The notes under the pieces were generated by a model. It made no database searches. It was not told where the DNA came from and was given only the letters and a program-made list of their open reading frames with translations. A DNA stretch of 52,073 bases from Clostridia bacterium. Its GTDB lineage: Bacteria > Bacillota > Clostridia > Oscillospirales > CAG-272. This document shows, one piece after another, positions 32,795 through 41,690 of the stretch. Numbering within the stretch: position 1 is the stretch's first letter; every line of letters starts with the position of its first letter. The stretch is taken from assembly GCA_017540175.1 (NCBI GenBank), contig JAFYBN010000076.1:1-52073 (forward strand), given 5' to 3'. The position numbers and the translations under genes are program-made.

Positions 32795-34294
32795 TCACTC
32801 CGTATCTTCCGTGAACAGCTTGACCACCTTTTCATAATACTTTTTCACCATCTTTTCCCGCTTCGTATAGAAGGAGGTCATGTCCGGATGGGAGGCGTCG
32901 GCAAGCATATCCTGGAACCAGAAGGACGCGCCGCTCCAGTTGTCGTACACGTAGCCGAGGTCGAACACGCGGGCGTTCACGCAGAGGTCCATCATTTCCG
33001 CGTCCTCGGGGGAGGAGGCATACCGCGTCTTCAGGCAGACGTTGAAGTAAGCGGGCATGACGCGCTTGTAGCTCTCGGCGCAGAGGACCTCGGTCATGAT
33101 GCCGATGAATTCAAGATCGGGCTCGGTGATCAGAACGGACATCGCCTCGTGGTTGCCGTCCACCATCGTCCTGTATTTCTCCTGATTCTCGTCGTACTTC
33201 GGATACGGGATCACGCCGTAGTCGTGATCAAAGTCGGCAAGGTAGATGATCGTGCCGTCCAGATAGGAATTGCAGAGGAGGCAGCCGTATTCGGAGAAGA
33301 GCTGGACGCCCGCTCTGTGCTCGCCCTTCTTGAAAATGCCCGCCGTCTGGTTGAGCAGCTCCCAGCACTTGTTGTAGGAATCCACAAGGTGCTCGGAATA
33401 GTAGTGGAATTCGAGCTCGCCGGAGTCGCCGCGGGAGAAGATCTGATTCCCCGTCGCCCAGTAATAGGTGTTCAGATTGGAATAGAGGTCCGTGCCCATG
33501 CCGTAATAGTCGCCCGCGTTCTCCGTGCCGTCGCCGTTTTTGTCCGTATAGACCTGATCGCAGATGCTCCGAAGCGCGTCCACGGTCCAGCGGCCTTCCT
33601 TCACGAGCGTGTAGAAGCTGTCAAGCTGGTAATTCGCCGCCTCCACCTTGTCGTACAGCATGACGTAGGAGCGCCCCACGGTGGACAGCGCAAAGTCGCC
33701 CATCGCTATGAAGCACTTATCCGCGATGGTCAGATCCTCGATGTTTGAGTCGGACCACCAGTTCCGCGTGAAATCGACGTGCGGGATATCGTACCAGTTG
33801 AGGTAATACCCCTTCATCGCGCCGCCTGCGCTGGACACGACGTGGTACTGGATCAGGTCGTAGGAGTCGCTGTCGCCCGCCTTGATCGCCTTCGCGATGA
33901 GCCCCGCCACGGTGCCGTAGTCCGCGCCGCTGTCGTAAACGGTCTTTGCGTTGAAGCGCTCTTCCACGGTAAGGTTTCTCTGATAGACGGCGTCGTTCAC
34001 GCCTTCGCCGTTCATTTCATCCACGGCGATGTAGATGCCGAAGCCCTCCTGCGCGGAACCGAGGACGATGAAGTCGCGTCCTCCGAAATCCGCTTCGGGC
34101 AGATCGTCCTTCTCATCCAGACGGGAAGCGAGGTCGTCCTCTTCAGACGCTCCTTCGGCGTTTTCCGCAAGTCCGGCGGCGGGATTTTCTCCGGACGCAG
34201 AAGTCGTTTCGGCGTTCTCGGTGGATTCGCTGCAGCCGACCGCGGTGAAGAGGAGCAGCAGAGCCAAAACGAGCGCAAAGATTCTCTTTTTCAT
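32795..34294 (-). CDS. Extracellular solute-binding lipoprotein, orphan
   Basis: 499 residues. The ATG at 34294 has GGAGGAA upstream, followed by a lipoprotein signal with FTAVGC (Cys21) and an acidic Ser/Glu linker to ~80. The substrate-binding fold has GEGVNDAVYQRNLTVEERFN, the typical N-terminal lobe motif, a calcium-loop-like KNGDGTENAGDYYGM, and SVLITEPDLEFIGIMTEVL near the hinge. It is related to the pair at 8906-11962 but clearly diverged. Again no permease or ATPase is adjacent. The divergent neighbour is a Gfo/Idh/MocA oxidoreductase, suggesting a sugar or cyclitol ligand (context only). Confidence 0.88.
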   Translation of the reverse strand: MKKRIFALVLALLLLFTAVGCSESTENAETTSASGENPAAGLAENAEGASEEDDLASRLDEKDDLPEADFGGRDFIVLGSAQEGFGIYIAVDEMNGEGVNDAVYQRNLTVEERFNAKTVYDSGADYGTVAGLIAKAIKAGDSDSYDLIQYHVVSSAGGAMKGYYLNWYDIPHVDFTRNWWSDSNIEDLTIADKCFIAMGDFALSTVGRSYVMLYDKVEAANYQLDSFYTLVKEGRWTVDALRSICDQVYTDKNGDGTENAGDYYGMGTDLYSNLNTYYWATGNQIFSRGDSGELEFHYYSEHLVDSYNKCWELLNQTAGIFKKGEHRAGVQLFSEYGCLLCNSYLDGTIIYLADFDHDYGVIPYPKYDENQEKYRTMVDGNHEAMSVLITEPDLEFIGIMTEVLCAESYKRVMPAYFNVCLKTRYASSPEDAEMMDLCVNARVFDLGYVYDNWSGASFWFQDMLADASHPDMTSFYTKREKMVKKYYEKVVKLFTEDTE

Positions 34295-34426
34295 GATGCG
34301 TTCCTCCATTTTGCGTTGTTTCGCAGAACTGTGCGTGAGCTTGCCGCCGCGGGCGCGCCCGTGTTTGCGGGAGTGAATCCAGCCAGTCAAATACAGGGGG
34401 CGCGGCACGACGATCCGATCGGTTTC

Positions 34427-34455
34427 ATTTTAGCATACGGATTTCTTTCTGTCAA
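34427..34455 (-). promoter_or_regulatory. Promoter of the orphan solute-binding gene
   Basis: Minus-strand TTGACA (34450-34455), 17-base spacer, extended -10 TATGCTAAAAT. Confidence 0.8.
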
Positions 34456-34553
34456 GTCCGGCGCCTGTTTTTTATCCGTCTCAAAAGGATCAAAAGACTC
34501 GCCGCGCGGGTGCGGATTCCGGAGCGCAGGACCGCCGTTTGCGCGTTTATCTG

Positions 34554-34582
34554 TTGACAGGGCGGGAATGATCCTGTATAAT
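34554..34582 (+). promoter_or_regulatory. Promoter of the first Gfo/Idh/MocA gene
   Basis: TTGACA (34554-34559), 17-base spacer, TATAAT (34577-34582). Confidence 0.85.
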
Positions 34583-34590
34583 ACTGTCAA
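34554..34590. promoter_or_regulatory. Inverted repeat embracing a promoter, candidate operator
   Basis: TTGACAG at 34554-34560 and its exact reverse complement CTGTCAA at 34584-34590. The left arm is also the -35; the right arm lies just behind the -10. Confidence 0.45.
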
Positions 34591-34646
34591 CGAGCGCGGC
34601 TTCGGAGAGCCGGGCTCCGAACAAATCAAAAACGGAGGGCTGATCC

Positions 34647-35891
34647 ATGGCAAAGCTGAAAATCGGGGTCTTCGGCGCGCACCGGGGCATGACGATGATC
34701 CGCGAGCTTTTACACAATCCGGACGCCGAGGTCACGGCGATCTGCGACAAATACCGCCCCATTCTCGAAAAGGCGGGCAAGGCTGCCGAGGACGCGGGGC
34801 TGAAGGTCGCGCTCTTTGAGAATTTCGACGACTTCTTCCAGTGCGATATGGACGCCGTTGTGCTCGCAAACTACGCGCACGAGCACGCGAAATACGCCGT
34901 TCCGATCCTTGAGAGCGGGCGGCACGTCATGAGCGAGGTTCTGACCTGCGCCAATCTCGCGCAGGCGGTTTCGCTCATCGAGGCGGTTGAGAAAAGCGGA
35001 CTCGTGTACCAGTACGCGGAGAATTACTGCTTCTTCAACACGACGGCGGAAATGCGTCGGCTGTACCGGCAGGGCGACATCGGGGAGCTGATGTACGCGG
35101 AGGGCGAGTACGTCCACGACTGCGCGTCCATCTGGCCGCAGATCACCTACGGCGAGCGGGATCACTGGCGCAACCGCAAATTCTCGACCTATTACTGCAC
35201 CCATTCCCTCGGTCCTCTCCTGCACGCGACCGGGCTCAGACCGATCAAGGTCGTCGGCCTCGAGGGGCAGCAGGCACAGTACATGAAAAAGCTCGGAGCG
35301 CGGTCCGGTTCGATCGCGATCGAGATGGTGACGCTCGAAAACGGCGCGGTCGCGAAGAGCATTCACGGCGGGCTGAAGCGCGAGCCGTCGTCGATCAATT
35401 ACGAAATGTACGGCACGCGCGGATCGATGGAGACGGACCGCTGGGACGGACAGCTCCACGTCTGGCGCGAGACGGGCGGCAACGGCGTCGGCAAGCATGA
35501 AAAATACGCCCCGGCGTTCCGGCTCGAGGGCGCTGAGGGCACCGGTCACGGCGGGAGCGATTACTTCACGACGCATTATTTCATCCGCTCCCTGCTCGGC
35601 GACGAGAGTGCGAAGGCGGAGGCGGTGGACGTGTACGAGGCGGTCGATATGTGCATCTGCGGCATCCTCGCGTACCGTTCGATCGTCGACGGCGGCAGAA
35701 CGGTCGAGGTGCCCGATCTGCGCAAGCCGGAGGAGCGGGACAGGTTCCGCAATGACACCTTCTGCTCCTTCGCCGAGGACGCGGGCGGCATGTACGTCTC
35801 TTCCACGGCGGCGCAGTGGAACGCGTCCGAGATCGGGGATGAGGTTTACGACGAGGTCCGCCGGAAATGGCTGGCGGGCGAGCCGGGCTGA
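34647..35891 (+). CDS. Gfo/Idh/MocA-family oxidoreductase, variant lacking the EKP motif
   Basis: 414 residues; the ATG at 34647 has GGAGG upstream. The N-terminal Rossmann domain starts KIGVFGAHRG. After strand 5, where most members have Glu-Lys-Pro, this protein reads HVMSEVLTCANL (residues 93-104), so the usual catalytic/cofactor-contact lysine is absent. The rest fits the family: YAENYCFFNTT, a Tyr/His-rich region (CTHSLGPLLHATG) and HGGSDYFTTHYFIRSLLG. The family performs NAD(P)-dependent oxidation of sugars, cyclitols or glycosides; the variant may use another mechanism, as in NAD-dependent glycosidases (inference). It is transcribed alone and ends at a clear terminator. Confidence 0.88.
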   Translation: MAKLKIGVFGAHRGMTMIRELLHNPDAEVTAICDKYRPILEKAGKAAEDAGLKVALFENFDDFFQCDMDAVVLANYAHEHAKYAVPILESGRHVMSEVLTCANLAQAVSLIEAVEKSGLVYQYAENYCFFNTTAEMRRLYRQGDIGELMYAEGEYVHDCASIWPQITYGERDHWRNRKFSTYYCTHSLGPLLHATGLRPIKVVGLEGQQAQYMKKLGARSGSIAIEMVTLENGAVAKSIHGGLKREPSSINYEMYGTRGSMETDRWDGQLHVWRETGGNGVGKHEKYAPAFRLEGAEGTGHGGSDYFTTHYFIRSLLGDESAKAEAVDVYEAVDMCICGILAYRSIVDGGRTVEVPDLRKPEERDRFRNDTFCSFAEDAGGMYVSSTAAQWNASEIGDEVYDEVRRKWLAGEPG

Positions 35892-36201
35892 TAAGCCGGG
35901 CTGACGGGCAGACCCGGAAAATCTCTTTGACGGGCAGGACGGATAAAAAGATGCTCGCCCATGTGTGCAGAGCGCGCCGTCATCCGCTTGACCGCGCTTT
36001 CATCCGCGTGCGGGAACGGGACCGCGCTTTTATCGCACTTGATCTTGCCGCTCCATGCCGGGCGAAAACACAGCTGCCGCATCGCCTCCCGAAATCAGGG
36101 AGGGATGCGGCAGTTTCCGTTTCAGCAGAGCTTTCCGAGGCTTTTCAGAGGGGAAAAGTCCGGTTCAAAACGCGGAGGAACCCGATGCGGAAGGGCCCCG
36201 C
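35892..36201. other. 310-base intergenic region between converging genes
   Basis: Contains short direct repeats (GACGGGCAG at 35903 and 35929, ACCGCGCTTT at 35991 and 36021) and the terminator 36074-36120. No gene seen. Confidence 0.55.
36074..36120 (+). terminator. Terminator of the first Gfo/Idh/MocA gene
   Basis: CTGCCGCATC / GATGCGGCAG outside and CTCCC / GGGAG inside, then TTTCCGTTT. Confidence 0.75.
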
Positions 36202-37323
36202 TCACAGCTTCAGGTTCGGGATCTCGAGCGCCTTTGAGGTCGACATTGCTTCGATCTCCTCGGCGGTGACTTCCCTTCCCAGCTTCGCTGAGAAGTAGAT
36301 TCCCTCCTGCACCCGCTGGGTTTCCAGCGCGATCTTTGCCGTCGGCAAAAGGTCGCATCTGCCGAGCAACGCGTGGATCCAGTGCTGCTGGGAATTGTCG
36401 TAATGCGCGCTGTCCGCGTAGACCGTGTGCGCGAGATAATCCATCTCTCCGAGATCGACCGTCGTGTCCGTCTCGAGCCCGTATTTGCGGGAGTGGATGA
36501 CGAGCGGGCTGAGCGAAATGCCCGCCTCCGAGCCCATCATGATCGAGGACGGGAAGGGTTTGCCGTGCACCGCCCACGATTCGAGGATGTCCATCGACAG
36601 CCCGCCGCGGTAGGTCGCAAGCCCCATGCCGATCTCCTCGACGTTGTAGCCGCTCTCGCGCCGCCGTCCCTCGTCCATGGCGATCTCGGCGTAGGTGTGC
36701 CCCGTGACCCGCTCGAGTTCGGGGAGTCCGGCGAGCCAGAGCAGCTGGGAAATGTGGTAAACGCCCATGTCGAAGAGCGCGCCGCCGCCCGAGGTCTTCG
36801 TGTTGACGAATTCCTTGCGCGCGTAGCCGTCCACGAACGGTCTGCCGCGCCGCCGGAAGCCGTAGGAGCGCATGTGATACAGCCGTCCGAGGTCGCCCGC
36901 GTCGATGAAGCGCTTGGCGGCCTTTGTCTCGTTCGAATAGAGGAATGCGAGCTGGATGTGCAGTTTTTTGCCCGTCTCCTCCATGACGCGGTACATTTCC
37001 CGCGCGTCAAAGAAGGAGCCCGCCATGGGCTTTTCGCAGTAGCAGTCCTTCCCCGCGCGCATGACGGCGATGGAGACCGGCGCGTGCATATTGTTGTGCA
37101 GGCACACGTCCACCGCGTCGATGTCGTCCTCAAGGAGCATTTTCCCGATGTGGGTGAACCGCCGCGCGATGCCGTAGCGGTCGCCGATTTCGTTCAGCCG
37201 GTTTTCGTCGATGTCACAGATCGCGGCGATCTCCGCCTCAGGGATGTTTTTGTAGGTCTGGATGTGGGATTCCCCGATGATGCCCACGCCGACGAGTGCG
37301 ACGCGGATCTTATCCTTTGCCAT
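36202..37323 (-). CDS. Gfo/Idh/MocA-family oxidoreductase (classic EKP type)
   Basis: 373 residues. The ATG at 37323 follows GTGAGGAAA, 8 bases after the end of the upstream gene. The Rossmann motif is ALVGVGIIGESH; the conserved Glu-Lys-Pro is at 97-99 (CYCEKPMAG), and GGGALFDMGVYHISQLLWLAG carries the Asp/His pair of the second domain. The family oxidises or isomerises sugars, inositol-like cyclitols or glycosides with NAD(P). It is co-transcribed behind a TIM-barrel sugar isomerase-like gene, a common pairing in cyclitol and unusual-sugar breakdown. The exact substrate cannot be read from the sequence. Confidence 0.92.
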   Translation of the reverse strand: MAKDKIRVALVGVGIIGESHIQTYKNIPEAEIAAICDIDENRLNEIGDRYGIARRFTHIGKMLLEDDIDAVDVCLHNNMHAPVSIAVMRAGKDCYCEKPMAGSFFDAREMYRVMEETGKKLHIQLAFLYSNETKAAKRFIDAGDLGRLYHMRSYGFRRRGRPFVDGYARKEFVNTKTSGGGALFDMGVYHISQLLWLAGLPELERVTGHTYAEIAMDEGRRRESGYNVEEIGMGLATYRGGLSMDILESWAVHGKPFPSSIMMGSEAGISLSPLVIHSRKYGLETDTTVDLGEMDYLAHTVYADSAHYDNSQQHWIHALLGRCDLLPTAKIALETQRVQEGIYFSAKLGREVTAEEIEAMSTSKALEIPNLKL

Positions 37324-37331
37324 GTTTTTCC

Positions 37332-38153
37332 TCACTTTCCGTAAACGCCCTCGAAGAAGGACGGCTTCGCGTATTCCTCATAACCCTCCATGTCGAGCTC
37401 CGCGATGAGCCCGCGCACGGTGGCGAGCTGCCAGTCCACGCGCTCGGGTTCGAGCACGCCGGAATGGTGCTCCACGGAGTACGCGCCTTCGTACCCCGCG
37501 TTGGCGAGCCGCCGGATCACATCCTTCGCGTAGGGCATGGAATTCGCGTGGATGTGGGTGTGCATGGCGTAGGAAATGCACAGCGCTTCCCCGCGCTCCG
37601 GCTCGTCGTAGAAATTCCTGAGATGGTAGAGATGTCCGTAAGCGGGAGAATCCACGGCGTTCTTCACCGCCTCGAGGTATTCGGGCACGCGGTCCCAGCC
37701 CCAGTGATTCTCCGGTCCGATCTTCATGCCCCAATCGGAGCAGATCGCCGCGTATTCCCGGTAGGTCTTCACGATGTACTCAAACGCCTCGGGGGGCATG
37801 GTATGCCCGTCCGTGCCGCCGAAGTCGATCCGAACGGTTTTTGCGCCGAGGGTATGGGCGGCGCGCAGCATTTTGAGCATTTGTTCCCTGTGAGCGGCGC
37901 GGCGGTCGGGATCGTTCTCCCAGACGTGGGGGCCGTCCACGCAGAGATTCGCGAGGGTCAGTTCATTTCGGTCAAGCGCACGGCGCACCTTGCCGATGAA
38001 GTCGTCGTCGATGGCGGGCAAAAAGCCCGTCCAGATATCCGCGGTCCGCACATGATAGCGGAAGCGGAGCAGGTCGAGATACCGGAACACGTCGCATTCG
38101 CCGCTGCCGAGCATCCCGTGGAAGGAATAGGAAGCAACAGAAACCTTGAGCAT
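37332..38153 (-). CDS. Sugar phosphate isomerase/epimerase-like TIM-barrel protein
   Basis: 273 residues from the ATG at 38153, with AAAGGAG upstream. It belongs to the xylose isomerase-like / AP-endonuclease-2 fold. It starts MLKVSVASYSFHGML and shows KTVRIDFGGTDGH, KIGPENHWGWD, MHTHIHANSMPYA and YEGAYSVEHHSG, which supply the Glu/His/Glu residues that usually bind one divalent metal. Family members isomerise or epimerise sugars, or dehydrate inosose (IolE-like). Here it heads a two-gene operon with an EKP-type oxidoreductase 8 bases behind, consistent with sugar or cyclitol catabolism. Confidence 0.9.
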   Translation of the reverse strand: MLKVSVASYSFHGMLGSGECDVFRYLDLLRFRYHVRTADIWTGFLPAIDDDFIGKVRRALDRNELTLANLCVDGPHVWENDPDRRAAHREQMLKMLRAAHTLGAKTVRIDFGGTDGHTMPPEAFEYIVKTYREYAAICSDWGMKIGPENHWGWDRVPEYLEAVKNAVDSPAYGHLYHLRNFYDEPERGEALCISYAMHTHIHANSMPYAKDVIRRLANAGYEGAYSVEHHSGVLEPERVDWQLATVRGLIAELDMEGYEEYAKPSFFEGVYGK

Positions 38154-38209
38154 GGGGATCTCCTTTCGTTGTGAAACTGTTCGTGAGCCAGCAGGGTCTC
38201 TCTGTTTTG

Positions 38210-38238
38210 ATTATACGGGAAAAAGACGCGCGTGTCAA
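38210..38238 (-). promoter_or_regulatory. Promoter of the isomerase-oxidoreductase operon
   Basis: Minus-strand TTGACA (38233-38238), 17-base spacer, TATAAT (38210-38215). Confidence 0.85.
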
Positions 38239-38299
38239 GGGATTTGGCGAAAACGGCGCGCGGATCGCGCTTCCCCCCGCACGGCGCGGCAAAATCCTG

Positions 38300-38328
38300 T
38301 TGAAATCCGCGGGGCGATATGATATAAT
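38300..38328 (+). promoter_or_regulatory. Promoter of the 1044-residue lipoprotein gene
   Basis: TTGAAA (38300-38305), 17-base spacer, TATAAT (38323-38328). It is back to back with the promoter at 38210. Confidence 0.8.
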
Positions 38329-38402
38329 GACGGAGGAGGACGGAGATCCCGTCCCGCATCCAGTACAAGGCGCGGCCGCGCCCGCCGGACAGGAGGTCCT
38401 TC

Positions 38403-41400
38403 ATGAAGAAAAAAAGCATCGCCGCTCTGCTCGCCGCCCTGCTTCTGCTCACGTCCGCGGCGGGGTGCGGCGGCAAAACGACGACCGACACAGGCTCAGC
38501 CCCTTCGGCGGGCACGGAAACGGCGGACGTACCGGCGAACGGCGAAACCGAAGCGGTCCCGGCCGCCCATGAAACCGAGGAATCCCCGTCGGGCATTGAA
38601 ACCGAGGAGCTCCCGTCGGGCGGCGGACAGGGGGAAGAAAAGGAGGAAGCCATGAATCAGACGCCTGAAAAAACAGAGCACGCGGAAGGGGTTTCCGTGC
38701 CCGTGCTGCCCGGATCGATGGACGAAAACTGGGTGGCGACCGTTGAGGCCGCTTCCGCGCTCTCGGACGGCGTACAGGGGAAATTCACGGACGCAAAGCG
38801 CAGGAAATTCCTCGTGTCGAATCAGAACATGTCCCTGCTCTACGATCTCACGTCGGAGGGCGCAAAGGGCGTCGAAGGGATTTACAGCGCGGACGGCGCG
38901 CCCTATTTCTCGAACACCATGGACGCCTCGGTCTCCCTCCCCGACGGCACGCGGTATTCAGCCGCGTACTCTTCGAAGAAGGGGCGCATGAACAGCCACC
39001 GGCTCGGGTACTATTATTACGACTTCCGCTTCTGCGATCAGGTTTTCGTGAACACGGACGCGCTGACGGGCGGCACGGAGCCGGAGCAGTCCTACGACAT
39101 TCTCAAAAACGCGCGGGGCTGGAGCGTCAACGACACCTCGAGCGTGAAAAAAAACGACGGGGGCATTTCCTACAAGCTCACGAGCGCCTATGACCCGTAC
39201 ATCTACACAAACGTGAAGTTCAGCGCGTCGGAATTCGACGCGGTCCGCATGACGATCCGCACCGAGCATGCGGAGTTCGGTGAGTTTTTTGTCGTCGCGG
39301 GCTCGCACAACGGATACTCCGCCGAACAGCGGACCTCCTTCGCGGTGACGGCGGGCGAATGGACGACCGTGGTCGTGCCGCTGAACGCCATACCGGATTA
39401 CGCGGGAACGGTGAGCGGCTTCCGCGTGGACTGCGGCGCCCAGGCCGGTGAGACCGTGGAGATCGGCGAACTGCAGGCGATCAAAAGCGGCGCCGCCTCA
39501 TCCTCCGTTCCGTTCGCGCTGGAGAGGATCTTCCACACCTATTCCGACAAGGTCCACGAGGTGCTCCGCATCGTCGCGACAAACGATTTTGCAGGCGGGG
39601 GCCGGTTCGAAACAGAAACGGCGATCCCCGCGGACACGGTCGAAGCGGTCCTTCTGAAAAACGCGTCCGGGGAGTCTTCGACGCCGGAGGGCTTCGACTT
39701 CTCGACGGCTGAGTTCGCCGCCTTCGACATCAAAGGCGTCGGCGTGTACGGGATCATCCTGCCCGCCGCGGAGAACAACGGCGACATCCGGGTGGAGCTG
39801 AGGGACGGAACTTATATCGTGACCCGCGGCGTCTCGCTCGGGGACAAAATCGCGCGGGGGGACGACGTCCTCTTCGGTCAGCGGCTTTACACCTCGACGG
39901 AACACGGCTTCGACGGCATCCGCCGCGAGGCGTACATCGAACGAAATCCCCTTCCCTTCGCGCGGGTGTACAAGGCGTCCGACGGCGCGCGGTACGCAGG
40001 CTACGATCCCCTCGCCGGGTATTACCGCTTCACGGTCAACGCGTCCGATTTCAACCGGGCGTATTACAGGGAGCCGGACAAGCAGTACGCGATCCACATG
40101 GAAATCGGCGGGGACGGCGAAGTCGACCGCACGATCTACCTGCGGACCGCGGAGAGCGGCGGTCAGCTCGAATGCGCCGCCGTGCTCGACGGAAACGATC
40201 TCCTCATGCCCCTGCCGCTCGAAGTATGCAAGAACTTCTGCGGAGAGATCGAGGAGCCGCTCTACGATCCCGCCGACACGGCCTACGGCGAGGTCTATTT
40301 CCCCGTCACGATCGGCAAAAACGAGACGAAGCGCCTGACGGTGCTCCACCTCTATCAGAACTGGGGCAAATACCCTCTGAAGCAGCTCTCGTCCATCGCG
40401 TTCCACATCCCCTACTATCATCTGTCCGTGGGCGTGACGGAAACCAACTGCATCGCGCCGTATTTCGTATATGGGAAGGACGGCTGGACCCTGCCCGATT
40501 TCCGCGCCAATTCCGCGCCGCTTTGGTCGGGCCAGCCCCAGCACACGAGCGCGGGACGGCTGTATTTCCTCCGGTACACGGACGCGGACGGCAACGCCTC
40601 AAAATCGGAGTCCCAGTCCGCGGAGATCGTCTCCGCCGGTCCGGTCTACGCGGACATCGCGATGGAATATCTCTCCGACGACGGAAAGATCAGGGCGTCG
40701 TACCGCCACGCCGAAGCCGCCCAGACGGACGAGAACCGGACGTATTACAGCATCGTGCTCGACGTGCAGGGCGACGTGAAGATCGCGGATTTCCGCCGGG
40801 ACTTCTCGTTCTTCACCTTTGACGGGCGGAGCGTGTATTACCGCAAGCTCGGCTATCTCGACGAAAGCGGTCAGCCAACGTTGAAAAACGTCTCGAAGGG
40901 CGAATCCGTGATCGTTCTCGGGCGGGAGAACCCGTATTACGACTACTGGAAAGGAAACGCGGAGGACAGCGTGAACTTCGCGCTGATCGTGCTCCGGTCC
41001 GATCTTGTGATCGGCGGCGAGCCCTGTGAGGCACCCTTCGTTCTGTACGACCGCTCGGACGGCACGCTCAACACAGGCTCCCTGTCGCTCGATCTCGGCG
41101 AGGTCACGCTCAAAAAGGGCGACCGGCTGGCGCTCGACATTATCCTTTTGCCGTGGGGATACTCGACGAGCGAGGACGATTCGAACGTGCTCGGCGTACG
41201 GGAGGACTCCGGCCTCGATCCTCTCCGGCTGACCGTGCTCGAGGGGGAGGACGTCGGTGACCGCTTCATCCCGTCCGTCCGCGCGAAGGACGGACGAGCC
41301 TCCTTCCGGCTCAGCGGGGGCAAAAGCACCGCCGCCGTCCGGGTCTACGGCTTCGACTCGTACATCCCGCCGAAGGTCACGGTCAAGGTCGACGGGCGGG

Positions 41401-41537
41401 ACAGCGGATTCCGGTTCGCGGGGCCGAACGGATACGACGGGTATCAGGTCTACCGCGACGCGGACGGGACCTATTCGTTCGCGTTCAACGTGAATTTGGA
41501 CGAAGGGAACGAAATCGAGATCACGGTCGGACGGTAA
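38403..41537 (+). CDS. Large surface lipoprotein of unknown function
   Basis: 1044 residues; AGGAGG precedes the ATG at 38403. The lipobox is TSAAGC (Cys22), then a long acidic Thr/Glu/Ser/Pro linker (about 25-100) that would hold the protein away from the membrane. The remainder is strand-rich. A beta-sandwich region (~225-365) opens GWSVNDTSSVKKNDGG and holds VSGFRVDCGAQAGETVEIG, a pattern seen in carbohydrate-binding and surface beta-sandwich proteins. Later parts (about 370-1040) have many Tyr/Asp-rich strands without a motif I can place. No catalytic signature is certain. It is divergent from the isomerase/oxidoreductase operon, so it may bind or process the same carbohydrate (context). 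Confidence 0.85.
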   Translation: MKKKSIAALLAALLLLTSAAGCGGKTTTDTGSAPSAGTETADVPANGETEAVPAAHETEESPSGIETEELPSGGGQGEEKEEAMNQTPEKTEHAEGVSVPVLPGSMDENWVATVEAASALSDGVQGKFTDAKRRKFLVSNQNMSLLYDLTSEGAKGVEGIYSADGAPYFSNTMDASVSLPDGTRYSAAYSSKKGRMNSHRLGYYYYDFRFCDQVFVNTDALTGGTEPEQSYDILKNARGWSVNDTSSVKKNDGGISYKLTSAYDPYIYTNVKFSASEFDAVRMTIRTEHAEFGEFFVVAGSHNGYSAEQRTSFAVTAGEWTTVVVPLNAIPDYAGTVSGFRVDCGAQAGETVEIGELQAIKSGAASSSVPFALERIFHTYSDKVHEVLRIVATNDFAGGGRFETETAIPADTVEAVLLKNASGESSTPEGFDFSTAEFAAFDIKGVGVYGIILPAAENNGDIRVELRDGTYIVTRGVSLGDKIARGDDVLFGQRLYTSTEHGFDGIRREAYIERNPLPFARVYKASDGARYAGYDPLAGYYRFTVNASDFNRAYYREPDKQYAIHMEIGGDGEVDRTIYLRTAESGGQLECAAVLDGNDLLMPLPLEVCKNFCGEIEEPLYDPADTAYGEVYFPVTIGKNETKRLTVLHLYQNWGKYPLKQLSSIAFHIPYYHLSVGVTETNCIAPYFVYGKDGWTLPDFRANSAPLWSGQPQHTSAGRLYFLRYTDADGNASKSESQSAEIVSAGPVYADIAMEYLSDDGKIRASYRHAEAAQTDENRTYYSIVLDVQGDVKIADFRRDFSFFTFDGRSVYYRKLGYLDESGQPTLKNVSKGESVIVLGRENPYYDYWKGNAEDSVNFALIVLRSDLVIGGEPCEAPFVLYDRSDGTLNTGSLSLDLGEVTLKKGDRLALDIILLPWGYSTSEDDSNVLGVREDSGLDPLRLTVLEGEDVGDRFIPSVRAKDGRASFRLSGGKSTAAVRVYGFDSYIPPKVTVKVDGRDSGFRFAGPNGYDGYQVYRDADGTYSFAFNVNLDEGNEIEITVGR

Positions 41538-41583
41538 GCGATCCGCACTCCCTGTAGGGGCGGATGCCGCCCAACGCAAAAAG

Positions 41584-41617
41584 AAAAAACTCCGGGATGC
41601 GATGCTCGGAGTTTTTT
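41584..41617. terminator. Bidirectional terminator between the lipoprotein and DUF4342 genes
   Basis: AAAAAACTCCG / CGGAGTTTTTT with a 12-base loop; T-runs on both strands. Confidence 0.88.
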
Positions 41618-41690
41618 GTTTCGGTTCAGACGCAGGCGTGAGGCGTTTCCTTTTTCCGGTTATCCATAGACTCGGCCCGCCGTGCCCGGC

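Larger units (their letters stand above)
34295..34646. other. 352-base divergent region (solute-binding protein / oxidoreductase)
   Basis: Contains back-to-back promoters at 34427-34455 (leftward) and 34554-34582 (rightward) and an inverted repeat flanking the latter. No reading frame here is supported as a gene. Confidence 0.6.
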
